The notes below the pieces were generated by a model, which was not told where the DNA came from, did not search any database, and saw only the letters and a program-made list of their open reading frames with translations. Below are positions 1 to 5,979 of a stretch of 5,979 bases of DNA, one piece after another. The position numbers were made by a program, and so were the translations under genes. Numbering within the stretch: position 1 is the stretch's first letter; the number at the start of each line of letters is the position of its first letter. Origin of the DNA: Gammaproteobacteria bacterium (lineage in GTDB: Bacteria; Pseudomonadota; Gammaproteobacteria; Enterobacterales; Psychrobiaceae); contig JABSRS010000073.1 of NCBI GenBank assembly GCA_013214885.1, positions 1 through 5,979 of the forward strand, read 5' to 3'.

Positions 1-30
1 AAATGCTTAATAACTGCGACTAATCAATGA
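1..30 (+). CDS. Possible 3' end of an upstream gene (partial)
   Basis: Frame 1 is open from the window edge and ends in TGA at 28-30, giving a nine-residue tail (KCLITATNQ). This TGA overlaps the ATG of the next gene in an ATGA arrangement, the same coupling seen again at 674-677. No ribosome binding site is visible before the ATG at 27, which fits translation coupled to an upstream gene. The tail is too short to identify. In related genomes tsaB often lies on this side of fadD, but nothing here proves it. A second frame (stop TAA at 21-23) could equally be the real end of the upstream gene. Confidence 0.3.
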   Translation, partial: KCLITATNQ

Positions 31-677
31 GCCAACGATACCTACTGATAATCTATTGTATTATTAATTTTTTCATTTCTTTTATTCCGATTGTTGGGGT
101 GCCATTTAATTGGCTTGAAAGCATTTTTCACGAGCTTTCTCATGCCATTGTTACCTTAATAACGGGTGGCGAAGTGATTAGTTTTAAGCTAGAACTTAGT
201 GGCGCTGGTATGGTGATGTCACGGGGTGGCATCAGTTTGTTAATCGCTTTTTCGGGCTATGCTGGTGCCGCAATTTGGGGTTTTTTGTTATATCAAGCAG
301 GAAGCAGTAAGACAATCGTACAATATACTTTGGCCTTACTGATTGCTACCTTTATCGCGGTGTTAGTATTTTGGGTTAGAGACTTATTAACCGCCATTAT
401 TTTGCTGATCGTCACTGGGTTATTAGCCCTGATATTCTAAAACACTCAGGGACCTTATTTATCAAAAATATGTCAGTTTACTGGGGTTTTGGTGCTGTTT
501 AATGCGGTCAAAAGCCCTTTATACCTGATCGACGGGCAATCTCGAGGTGACGGGGCACTGTTGGCAAGTTTAAGTGCAATTCCAGAGTTTATTTGGGTCT
601 TAATTTGGTTAAGTTTGGGTCTTTATTTGTTATATAAGATGTGGCAGCAAAGTGCTGTTGTGAGAAGTATTAGATGA
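27..677 (+). pseudogene. M50-type membrane metallopeptidase, interrupted by an in-frame TAA
   Basis: This appears to be a polytopic membrane zinc peptidase of the M50 (site-2 protease-like, M50B) group. Hydrophobic segments lie near residues 5-25, 69-91, 98-117, 120-137, 151-161 and 188-206. The zinc motif HELSH is at residues 35-39 (catalytic Glu36), followed by the TGG turn at 46-48. An RD pair (118-119) and a later DG/GDGA region (169-177) are candidate further ligand or active-site positions. The frame is broken by TAA at 438-440 (codon 138), but the same frame continues without any shift (QFTGVLVLFNAVKSPLYLIDG and onward) to TGA at 675-677. This makes a 217-codon unit of normal-looking length for the group. 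A restart at TTG 489 would make only a fragment without the zinc site. The start is the first ATG after an in-frame stop at 21-23. It overlaps the hydrolase gene by four bases. The substrate is unknown. The TAA may be a real mutation or a sequencing error; the family call is fairly secure. Confidence 0.75.
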
Positions 678-1528
678 AAATGCAGTCAATAAGTTTTGAA
701 TTATCACATTTGTCATTAACGGGGCTATCCTGTGGTGACGAACAAGCTCCCAAGATACTTGCCTTACATGGCTGGTTAGATAATGCCGCGAGTTTTACGC
801 CACTATCGCACTATGTCGATAACTATCATTTAATTGCGATCGACTGGCCTGGTCATGGTCATTCGCAGCATCGACCTTTAGGGGCCAATTATAACCTACT
901 AGATTATGTCCAAGATCTTTACGAATTGATCACCAGTCAAGGCTGGGGGAAAGTACATATTCTAGCGCACTCGCTCGGGGCTATTGTGTCGTCAATTTTC
1001 GCCGCGTCATTTCCAGAATTGGTTGACAAATTAATCCTCATTGAAGGGTTAGGGCCGCTGACCGCAACCCCTGAGCAAACAAAAGACAATATAAGAAAAT
1101 CCGTTAGTAGCCAGTTAAAAGTTGCCAGTAAGCGAAAGACCATCCATCCAACTAAAGCCAGTGCGATTGAGGCAAGAAAAAATGCCAGTGACTTTGATCT
1201 TGAGATCGCACAAATCTTAGTAGAACGAGCGATAGAACCACTAAATGGTGGCTATACATGGCGCAGTGATATTCGGTTACGCAGCCACTCGCCGATTAGG
1301 ATGACTCAGCCGCAAGCGAACGATATTGTTAGCAATATTAGTGCAGATACCTTGTTAATTTTCGGCACCAATGGCATGAAAATGCTCAAACAAGCAATTT
1401 TCCAACGACAAAATATGCTTAAACAGTTAACGTTAGTTGAGTTTAGTGGCGGGCATCATGTGCATATGGAGCAACCATTACTAACCTGGCAAGCGATTGC
1501 AAAGCATTTAAGTAAAAAGAATGTTTAA
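674..1528 (+). CDS. Alpha/beta hydrolase fold protein (probable serine hydrolase)
   Basis: This is a 284-residue soluble protein with a complete alpha/beta hydrolase core. It has the oxyanion strand-turn LALHGWLDN (29-37), the DWPGHGHS motif (57-64), the nucleophile elbow AHSLG with Ser100, and a C-terminal GGHHVHMEQP segment (259-268) supplying the catalytic His, probably His262. The elbow has Ala where G-x-S-x-G has its first Gly, a tolerated variant. The usual acid after the sixth strand is not obvious: the sequence there reads LLIFGTNG, so the Asp/Glu may sit elsewhere. No signal peptide is seen, so it is presumably cytoplasmic. The ATG at 674 overlaps the peptidase stop (ATGA), with a weak purine stretch (GAGAAG, 662-667) upstream; a second ATG at 680 is a possible alternative start. 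It resembles the SERHL/MhpC-like hydrolases found beside fadD in related bacteria. Esterase or thioesterase activity is plausible, but the substrate cannot be told from the sequence. Confidence 0.85.
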   Translation: MKMQSISFELSHLSLTGLSCGDEQAPKILALHGWLDNAASFTPLSHYVDNYHLIAIDWPGHGHSQHRPLGANYNLLDYVQDLYELITSQGWGKVHILAHSLGAIVSSIFAASFPELVDKLILIEGLGPLTATPEQTKDNIRKSVSSQLKVASKRKTIHPTKASAIEARKNASDFDLEIAQILVERAIEPLNGGYTWRSDIRLRSHSPIRMTQPQANDIVSNISADTLLIFGTNGMKMLKQAIFQRQNMLKQLTLVEFSGGHHVHMEQPLLTWQAIAKHLSKKNV

Positions 1529-1613
1529 TATCTATCCAAAAAGCTAAACATCAGTCAACTTTAGTGTAAAGGCTCTAAATTGTGCTGTTAATTTACTGGA
1601 AGTTGTGGGAATA

Positions 1614-1629
1614 TTAAACGCACGTTTAA
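1614..1629 (+). promoter_or_regulatory. Probable PsrA-type operator ahead of fadD
   Basis: The bases TTAAACG-CA-CGTTTAA form a perfect 7-bp inverted repeat with a 2-bp spacer, 65 bases before the fadD start codon. The core AAAC-N4-GTTT matches the known binding pattern of PsrA, a TetR-family repressor released by long-chain fatty acids or acyl-CoA that controls beta-oxidation genes in Pseudomonas, Shewanella and related bacteria. No E. coli FadR-like site was seen. The palindrome overlaps the most plausible promoter positions, consistent with repression. The identity of the regulator is inferred from motif and location only, and psrA itself is not in the window. Confidence 0.65.
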
Positions 1630-1682
1630 AAGATGTTGGGTTGGTAGTAACATAAATAACAATAACACCAATTCCAAAACAC

Positions 1683-1688
1683 GAGGAA
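1683..1688 (+). promoter_or_regulatory. Ribosome binding site deciding the GTG start of fadD
   Basis: GAGGAA lies six bases before GTG 1695. The strong site, together with alignment of the following residues (EKVWLQSYP) to the start of E. coli FadD, fixes the non-ATG start. Confidence 0.85.
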
Positions 1689-1694
1689 ATTACT

Positions 1695-3380
1695 GTGGAA
1701 AAAGTTTGGCTACAGAGCTACCCAAAAGATGTACCGGAAGAAATCAATCCAGACCATTATCAGTCTTTGGTGGATTTATTTGAAGAAAGTACCCAAAAGT
1801 TTGCTGATCTTCCTGCGTTTGTAAACATGGGACATGTTATTACCTATCGCAAGCTTGAAGAGCAAAGTCGCCATTTTGCTGCTTACTTGCAAAATGATTT
1901 AAAATTAGTCAAAGGTGATCGCATTGCGATTATGCTACCTAATATTTTACAATACCCAATTGCAATGTTTGCAGCGTTACGCGCTGGTTTAATCGTGGTC
2001 AATGTTAATCCACTGTATACCCCGAGAGAACTTAAACACCAATTAAATGATTCAGGGGCCAAGGCGATAGTCGTGGTGTCAAATTTTGCATCGACCGTAG
2101 AAAAAGTCGTCAAAGAAACCGCTATCGAGCACGTTGTTGTTACTCATCTTGGCGATCAATTTAAGCCACTTAAACGAACCTTAGTTAATTTCGTGGTTAA
2201 GTATGTCAAAAAAATGGTGCCAAAATTTGATTTGCCCCATGCAATTTCAATGCGAAAAGCATTAGTTAAGGGCAGTTATAGTCAGTACATTAAACAAGAA
2301 ATTACCGGCCAAGATTTAGCATTTTTACAATATACTGGCGGCACGACTGGACCTTCAAAAGGTGCAATGCTTAGCCACCGGAATATGGTTGCTAACCTAG
2401 AGCAAGCATCGGCTGGTTTTGGGGCAGTGATCACCCCCGGTAAAGAACTTATTATTACAGCATTACCGCTTTATCATATCTTTGCCTTAACCGCCAATTG
2501 TCTAATGTTTATGAAGTATGGCGCCCAAAACCTCTTAATCACTAACCCAAGAGATATTCCAGGTTTTGTTAAAGAACTTTCAAAAGTTAAATTCACTGCA
2601 ATAACAGGGGTTAATACCTTATTTAATGCGCTGTTAAATAATGAAGAATTTACTAAACTTGACTTCTCTCACCTAAAATTAACCCTAGGTGGCGGGATGG
2701 CTGTTCAACGTGCTGTAGCCAATAAATGGCAAGAAGTGACCAAAACATTTTTACTCGAAGGTTATGGATTAACAGAATGCTGTCCATTGGTTACCATTAC
2801 CCCGCATACCTCAAATGGTTTCAGCGGTAATATCGGTTTACCGTGTTCATCAACCTTATGTCGTATTGTTGATGCCGAAGGTAATGTCGTGGCAAACGGC
2901 GAACCCGGTGAACTACAGGTTCAAGGGCCGCAAGTGATGCAAGGCTATTATAATTGCCCTGAAGAAACAGCCAAGGTGATGGACGGTGACTGGTTCGGTA
3001 CCGGTGATATCGCGACCATGGATGATCAAGGATTCTTTACTATTGTTGACCGTCAAAAAGACATGATTATCGTATCAGGTTTTAACGTTTATCCTAACGA
3101 AGTGGAAGAAGTGTGCTCGATGCACCCTGGCGTGCTCGAAGTTGCAGTTATCGGCATTCACCATCAAAGTACAGGCGAAAAGATTAAGGTCTTTATTGTC
3201 AAGAAAGGCAATGGTGTCACAGAAAAAGAGTTAATTAAACATTGCCGTGAAAACCTAACCGCTTATAAAGTGCCTAAACTGATCGAATTTAGGGACGAGT
3301 TACCAAAAACTAATGTTGGTAAGATTCTACGCCGTGAGTTACGTGAAGAAGAATTGGCCAAATTGGAAGTTTCTACTTAG
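1695..3380 (+). CDS. fadD: Long-chain fatty acid--CoA ligase FadD
   Basis: FadD activates long-chain fatty acids to acyl-CoA, using ATP and CoA through an acyl-AMP intermediate, at the inner face of the cytoplasmic membrane. It feeds beta-oxidation and drives fatty acid uptake. The protein has 561 residues, the same length as E. coli FadD, and aligns with it from my memory almost without gaps. The P-loop-like AMP motif [12 protein letters not shown] is at 213-224 and YGLTE at 357-361. The acyl-CoA synthetase signature begins near 432 (DWFGTGD) and runs through [20 protein letters not shown]. The C-terminal catalytic lysine is Lys543, in [10 protein letters not shown]. All key residues are intact. 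Translation starts at GTG, supported by the GAGGAA site six bases upstream; E. coli fadD also uses a non-ATG start. A PsrA-type palindrome lies in its promoter region. The fadD-rnd order is conserved in many gammaproteobacteria. Confidence 0.97.
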   Translation: MEKVWLQSYPKDVPEEINPDHYQSLVDLFEESTQKFADLPAFVNMGHVITYRKLEEQSRHFAAYLQNDLKLVKGDRIAIMLPNILQYPIAMFAALRAGLIVVNVNPLYTPRELKHQLNDSGAKAIVVVSNFASTVEKVVKETAIEHVVVTHLGDQFKPLKRTLVNFVVKYVKKMVPKFDLPHAISMRKALVKGSYSQYIKQEITGQDLAFLQYTGGTTGPSKGAMLSHRNMVANLEQASAGFGAVITPGKELIITALPLYHIFALTANCLMFMKYGAQNLLITNPRDIPGFVKELSKVKFTAITGVNTLFNALLNNEEFTKLDFSHLKLTLGGGMAVQRAVANKWQEVTKTFLLEGYGLTECCPLVTITPHTSNGFSGNIGLPCSSTLCRIVDAEGNVVANGEPGELQVQGPQVMQGYYNCPEETAKVMDGDWFGTGDIATMDDQGFFTIVDRQKDMIIVSGFNVYPNEVEEVCSMHPGVLEVAVIGIHHQSTGEKIKVFIVKKGNGVTEKELIKHCRENLTAYKVPKLIEFRDELPKTNVGKILRRELREEELAKLEVST

Positions 3381-3383
3381 GAT
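3354..3383 (+). promoter_or_regulatory. Weak candidate sigma-70 promoter for rnd
   Basis: TTGGCC (3354-3359) and TAGGAT (3378-3383) each match four of six consensus positions, with an 18-bp spacer across the end of fadD. Initiation near 3390 would give rnd a leader of about 100 bases containing all the hairpins seen before its start. This is a guess based on position and weak hexamers; rnd may also be read through from fadD. Confidence 0.2.
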
Positions 3384-3393
3384 AAAAACTTTA

Positions 3394-3408
3394 ATCCATC
3401 AGATGGAT
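3394..3408 (+). other. Small hairpin after fadD
   Basis: ATCCAT (3394-3399) and ATGGAT (3403-3408) pair perfectly around a three-base loop CAG, 13 bases after the fadD stop. No T-run follows, so it is not a canonical terminator. It could protect the 3' end of the fadD message or be part of the folded rnd leader. Confidence 0.45.
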
Positions 3409-3437
3409 AGCCGAGATCATTTTCATTGGTCACGGCT
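3409..3437 (+). other. Imperfect hairpin in the fadD-rnd leader
   Basis: AGCCG-A-GATCA (3409-3419) pairs with TGGTC-A-CGGCT (3427-3437) around the loop TTTTCAT. That gives ten pairs, one of them G-T, and one A-A mismatch. It directly abuts the preceding hairpin. No T-run follows. Its right arm CGGCT is also complementary to TAGCCG at 3455-3460, so it could compete with the next hairpin. Confidence 0.5.
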
Positions 3438-3455
3438 ACAAGAATCAGTTAAAAT

Positions 3456-3495
3456 AGCCGGCTAATTCAGCTGGTTTTTTTTGGAATTTTCTTTG
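3456..3495 (+). promoter_or_regulatory. rnd leader: terminator-like hairpin, eight T, ribosome site, TTG start
   Basis: CCGGCT (3458-3463) pairs with AGCTGG (3469-3474, one G-T pair) around the loop AATTC. Exactly eight T follow (3475-3482), then GGAA (3483-3486) as ribosome binding site, six bases before TTG 3493. By shape this is a Rho-independent terminator and could end the fadD transcript. However, E. coli rnd is known to have the same unusual order: a GC-rich stem, eight uridines, the ribosome site and a UUG start, with the uridine tract needed for translation. I infer that this element mainly serves rnd translation. Both roles are possible. Confidence 0.7.
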
Positions 3496-4614
3496 GTCGA
3501 ATATACATATATTGAAACTCAAACAGCGCTTGAGCAATTATGCGCTAAGTATTCACAAGCTAAGGTGTTAGCGGTTGATACTGAATTTGTCCGCGAACGT
3601 ACTTTTTCGGCTAAGTGAGGGCTGTTACAGGCGTACGATGGTACCACTGTCGCTTTAATCGATCCCCTCGCCATTGATGATCTATCACCATTTTGGGAGT
3701 TATTAAACAATCCTGAGATAGTTAAAGTTATTCATGCGGGCAGTGAAGACTTTGAAGTGTTTAGAAATTACGGCGATGTTATCGCAACGCCGCTGTTTGA
3801 CTCACAAATCGCTGCGGCATTAACAGGGCAGGGCTCGAGTATTGGTTACGGTAAATTAGTTGAAAATTTACTTAAAATCACCTTAGATAAAGGGGCATCT
3901 CGGACCAATTGGTTGGCCAGGCCATTGGATCAAATCCAGCTTGAGTATGCCGCGAATGATGTTTATTACCTCCACCAAGCTTACTTTATTTTGCAACAAC
4001 AGTTGACTGACAATGGCAAAGAGGCAATTTGTCAGCAAGAATGTCAAAGACTAGCCAACAAACATACGTCTGATGTCGCTCTTAAAAAGTACTTAGATAT
4101 CAGTGGTGCCTGGCAGTTAGTACCTGAGCAGTTAGCCGTTTTGCAGTTGTTGGCCGCTTGGCGTTATCGAGAAGCTATTAAGCGTGATCTTGCCTTGGGC
4201 TTTGTGTTAAAAGACTCTGAGTTACTGGCGATTGCACAAGCAACACCAACCCAACTATCTGACCTACAACAATTAAAGCAAATCCATCCGATGGCCATTA
4301 AACGTCATGGTAAAAAGATTTTAGCCTTGGTTGCTCAAGGATTAAAACAGCAGGATTTACCGCAGAAGTTAACCAGGTTGATTGATTTTCCGACTTACAA
4401 GCAAACGTTTAAGTTAATTAAGGGACTGGTGGAGCAGGTAGCTGAAGAAACTGACATTCCTAAAGAAATGATTGCCTCGAAAAAACTAATCCATGAAGTA
4501 TTAAGCTATTATTGGAAAAATAATGGTGTAAATGCAACCAAACCCGTATTACTGACCGGTTGGAGAGATGATATTGTTGGCGCTAAAGTAACACAATTAC
4601 TGACTAACAATTAA
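3493..4614 (+). pseudogene. rnd: Ribonuclease D, interrupted by an in-frame TGA
   Basis: RNase D is a DEDDy-family 3'-5' exoribonuclease that trims tRNA and other small RNA 3' ends in the cytoplasm. The full frame has 374 codons, against 375 residues in E. coli. The exonuclease motifs are DTE (Asp29, Glu31), IHAGSED (Asp86) and YAAND (Tyr152, Asp156), and an HRDC domain runs from about residue 211 to 290 (QLAVLQLLAAWRYREA onward). TGA at 3616-3618 (codon 42) falls where E. coli has Leu41, in the conserved GL(I/L)Q stretch. The residues on both sides align in the same frame, so one base change from TTA would explain it. Restart at GTG 3757 would lose Asp29, Glu31 and Asp86, so no active nuclease is expected unless the stop is read through or is a sequencing error. 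The start TTG 3493 was chosen by the ribosome site and by alignment (VEYTYIETQTALEQL). Confidence 0.88.
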
Positions 4615-4639
4615 CATTAGCTCAGCATTAACACGAGAA

Positions 4640-4672
4640 ATTCGGTGGTAATATCTGTTATTACCACCGAAT
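4640..4672. terminator. Perfect 14-bp hairpin between convergent rnd and minE
   Basis: ATTCGGTGGTAATA (4640-4653) and TATTACCACCGAAT (4659-4672) pair perfectly around the loop TCTGT. It sits between the stop of rnd (4614) and the stop of minE (4682), the expected place for a shared bidirectional terminator. Neither side has a good T-run: the + strand continues CCTTACC and the - strand TTCTCG. It may therefore act through pausing, Rho or 3'-end protection rather than as a classical intrinsic terminator. Confidence 0.75.
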
Positions 4673-4681
4673 CCTTACCAA

Positions 4682-4936
4682 CTATTTAGAATCTGGTAGC
4701 GTCACATTTAGCTCGAGCACCGCGATGTCATCGCTATTATCAAACTCAACGGTCACTTGTTCTTCAGAAATATTGACGTATTTTGCGATCACCGCCAAAA
4801 TATCTTGCTTTAGTTGTGGCAAATAATCAGGGCTATTACGGCTACCACGTTCATGGGCAACGATAATCTGTAAACGCTCTTTAGCCAACGATGCGTTATT
4901 ACTTTTAGTCGAACGGAAATAATCAAGCAATGACAT
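4682..4936 (-). CDS. minE: Cell division topological specificity factor MinE
   Basis: MinE stimulates the MinD ATPase and drives pole-to-pole oscillation of the division inhibitor, restricting septation to mid-cell. The protein has 84 residues, against 88 in E. coli. The N-terminal membrane-binding stretch is MSLLDYF. The MinD-contact segment contains [14 protein letters not shown] (about 18-31). The C-terminal topological domain contains [17 protein letters not shown] and ends [10 protein letters not shown]. The start at 4936 is fixed by GGAGG (4942-4946) five bases upstream and by alignment. An in-frame ATG further upstream at 4978 would add 14 residues read from inside minD and is rejected. 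It lies one base after the minD stop, so the two genes are almost certainly one operon with coupled translation. The stop is TAG. Confidence 0.97.
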   Translation of the reverse strand: MSLLDYFRSTKSNNASLAKERLQIIVAHERGSRNSPDYLPQLKQDILAVIAKYVNISEEQVTVEFDNSDDIAVLELNVTLPDSK

Positions 4937-4937
4937 G

Positions 4938-5747
4938 TTAACCTCCAAATAAACGTTTGAGTAAGCTTTTCTTCTCAACAGTCAGAAACCTAAAGTCTAC
5001 TTCTTCGCCGAGTAAACGCGAAATAGCATCACTATAGGCCTGACCTGCATCGCTCTCTTGATCGTGAATAACAGGTTCGCCGCAGTTAGATGCTTTAAGA
5101 ACGGCAGGTGACTCTGGGATTACGCCCAGTAACTTGATCGCCAGAATATCAACAATATCCTCAACACCAAGCATTTCACCTTCGTCTACGCGTGCTGGAT
5201 TATAGCGAGTGATTAACAAATGCTCTTTGATTGGTTCAAGGCCTTGTTCTGCTCGTAAAGATTTTGACTGTAAAATTCCTAAAATTCGGTCAGAATCACG
5301 TACTGATGATACTTCTGGATTGGTGGTGACGATTGCCTCATCGGCAAAGTAAAGTGCCATCATAGCCCCAGCTTCAATACCCGCTGGAGAATCACAAATA
5401 ATATAATCAAACTTTTCTTTAAGCATATCGATAACTTTACCAACGCCTTCGCGGGTCAACGCATCTTTATCTCGGGTCTGTGAAGCAGGCAAAATATAGA
5501 GACCTTTGACCCGTTTATCTTTGATCAGGGTTTGATTTAAATTTGATTCACCGTTAATTAGGTTAACAAAATCATAAACGACCCGGCGTTCACAACCCAT
5601 AATAAGGTCTAAATTACGCAGACCAATATCAAAATCAATAATGACGGTTTTAAAACCTTTTAGGGCTAAGCCAGTGCCGATGGCAGCACTAGAAGTCGTT
5701 TTACCCACACCACCTTTGCCAGAGGTAACAACAATAACTCGAGACAT
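4938..5747 (-). CDS. minD: Septum site-determining ATPase MinD
   Basis: MinD is a ParA/MinD-type ATPase that binds the inner membrane as an ATP dimer, recruits MinC to block FtsZ assembly, and is released by MinE. The protein has 269 residues (E. coli 270). The deviant Walker A is GKGGVGKTT, with signature Lys11 and catalytic-loop Lys16. The switch region is [11 protein letters not shown] (Asp38, Asp40), and Walker B is around Asp120 in CDSPAGIE. The conserved [17 protein letters not shown] stretch is intact. The C-terminal amphipathic membrane anchor is [11 protein letters not shown]. The ribosome site AGGA lies just ahead of the ATG, in the short gap after the upstream frame. The last two Gly codons contain the ribosome binding site of minE. 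MinC, its usual partner encoded immediately upstream, is not visible in this window. Confidence 0.98.
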   Translation of the reverse strand: MSRVIVVTSGKGGVGKTTSSAAIGTGLALKGFKTVIIDFDIGLRNLDLIMGCERRVVYDFVNLINGESNLNQTLIKDKRVKGLYILPASQTRDKDALTREGVGKVIDMLKEKFDYIICDSPAGIEAGAMMALYFADEAIVTTNPEVSSVRDSDRILGILQSKSLRAEQGLEPIKEHLLITRYNPARVDEGEMLGVEDIVDILAIKLLGVIPESPAVLKASNCGEPVIHDQESDAGQAYSDAISRLLGEEVDFRFLTVEKKSLLKRLFGG

Positions 5748-5760
5748 CTCGTTAATTCCT

Positions 5761-5979
5761 TTAATTTATGTAGTTAGCAGAGACTCGACCACGAGTTGCT
5801 CTTGCTGTAATTTTACTATTCCAAGCATCAATTAAATTCCAAGATAAGGTATCGTGATCTTTACGGTAACGAATAATTTGGAAAGCTTCTTCGCCTTCTA
5901 AATCTGTAAATCTAGAATCTACTACCTCTTTAATTTGATAAGATGCTGTATCTATAGTTGATGTAAAATCATCATAAGT
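5761..5979 (-). CDS. C-terminal end of an unrecognised protein upstream of minD (partial)
   Basis: An open frame enters from the window edge and reads 72 residues to TAA at 5761-5763, 13 bases before the minD ATG. The visible tail includes EGEEAFQIIRYRKDHDTLSW and ends RGRVSANYIN. It is hydrophilic, mixed-charge, with no membrane segment, no low-complexity repeat and no motif I recognise. It does not resemble the C-terminal domain of MinC, a beta-helix with ARIFC and AELVSIAG-type motifs that would be expected here. Codons look AT-rich (ATA, AGA, ACA, TTA). Same-strand position and the short gap suggest co-transcription with minD if the join is genuine. It may be a coding insertion between minC and minD, a rearrangement, or an assembly join near a contig end. 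Coding status is supported only by the open frame and spacing. Confidence 0.5.
   Translation of the reverse strand, partial: TYDDFTSTIDTASYQIKEVVDSRFTDLEGEEAFQIIRYRKDHDTLSWNLIDAWNSKITARATRGRVSANYIN

Larger units (their letters stand above)
1529..1694 (+). other. Intergenic region and fadD leader
   Basis: This 166-base spacer separates the hydrolase stop from the fadD start. It holds one perfect 7-bp inverted repeat (1614-1629) and a strong ribosome binding site at 1683-1688. I see no clear terminator for the hydrolase gene: the only pairing (GCTAAA with TTTAGT just after the stop) is weak and has no T-run. Possible -35/-10 pairs overlap the palindrome, for example TTGTGG (1603-1608) with TTTAAA (1625-1630, 16-bp spacer), but none matches consensus well enough to call. 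Confidence 0.6.

Noticed and set aside
937..1143. Open frame on the - strand inside the hydrolase gene
   Set aside because: It lies wholly within a well-supported gene, has no ribosome site and shows no recognisable domain.
1883..2113. Open frame on the - strand inside fadD
   Set aside because: It overlaps conserved FadD codons and has no independent evidence of coding.
3426..3455. Promoter TTGGTC - 18 bp - TAAAAT for rnd
   Set aside because: The -10 is good, but the -35 matches only three positions, and initiation near 3462 would cut off the 5' arm of the leader hairpin.
3616..3618. TGA as selenocysteine, or as tryptophan by an alternative code
   Set aside because: The site is a conserved leucine, not a catalytic or cysteine position; I saw no obvious selenocysteine-insertion hairpin; and the first gene contains a TAA interruption that such recoding would not explain.
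3519..3710. Open frame on the - strand covering the TGA of rnd
   Set aside because: The + strand encodes clear RNase D residues on both sides of the stop, so the reverse frame is a by-product and not the reason for the interruption.
4403..4410. AAACGTTT in rnd as a second PsrA site (also at 4951-4958 in minD)
   Set aside because: Both lack the 2-4 base spacer, lie inside coding sequence away from any promoter, and are short enough to occur by chance.
4682..4978. Longer MinE starting at an ATG at 4978
   Set aside because: The extra 14 residues are read from inside minD in another frame, and the strong GGAGG site and family alignment point to 4936.
5641..5835. Open frame on the + strand across the start of minD
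   Set aside because: It is antisense to the conserved MinD Walker A region and has no ribosome site or domain.
5761..5979. MinC C-terminus upstream of minD
   Set aside because: None of the expected MinC C-terminal motifs is present and the length and ending do not fit.

Overview
The window looks like chromosomal DNA of a marine-type gammaproteobacterium, most likely of the Alteromonadales near Colwelliaceae (Colwellia/Thalassotalea-like). This is inferred from four things: FadD, RNase D, MinD and MinE that align closely with my memory of the E. coli proteins, moderately AT-rich DNA, the fadD-rnd-min gene order known from many gammaproteobacteria, and a PsrA-type rather than FadR-type palindrome ahead of fadD. 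No RNA gene, mobile element or CRISPR array was found.

Layout. Bases 1-30 may hold the last codons of an upstream gene. Bases 27-677 are one M50-type membrane metallopeptidase frame broken by an in-frame TAA (438-440). It overlaps by 4 bases an alpha/beta hydrolase gene (674-1528). A 166-base spacer carries a perfect palindrome (1614-1629) and a strong ribosome binding site, then fadD (1695-3380), long-chain acyl-CoA synthetase. Next comes a hairpin-rich leader and rnd (RNase D, 3493-4614), which starts at TTG and is broken by an in-frame TGA (3616-3618). All of these are on the + strand. A 14-bp perfect hairpin separates rnd from the convergent minE (4682-4936) and minD (4938-5747) on the - strand. 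Upstream of minD, where minC is normally found, lies the end of an unrecognised reading frame (5761-5979, running off the window).

How the genes relate. The peptidase and hydrolase are probably translationally coupled. FadD activates fatty acids and is probably controlled at the palindrome by a fatty-acid-responsive repressor. RNase D trims tRNA 3' ends. MinD and MinE are two thirds of the oscillator that places the division septum.

Most of the window is ordinary housekeeping sequence. The points worth a second look are two nonsense codons that leave the frame otherwise intact, the rnd leader (hairpin, eight T, ribosome site, TTG start), which resembles the unusual E. coli rnd leader, and the non-MinC reading frame ahead of minD. 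I see no convincing evidence of a new defence or mobile system.
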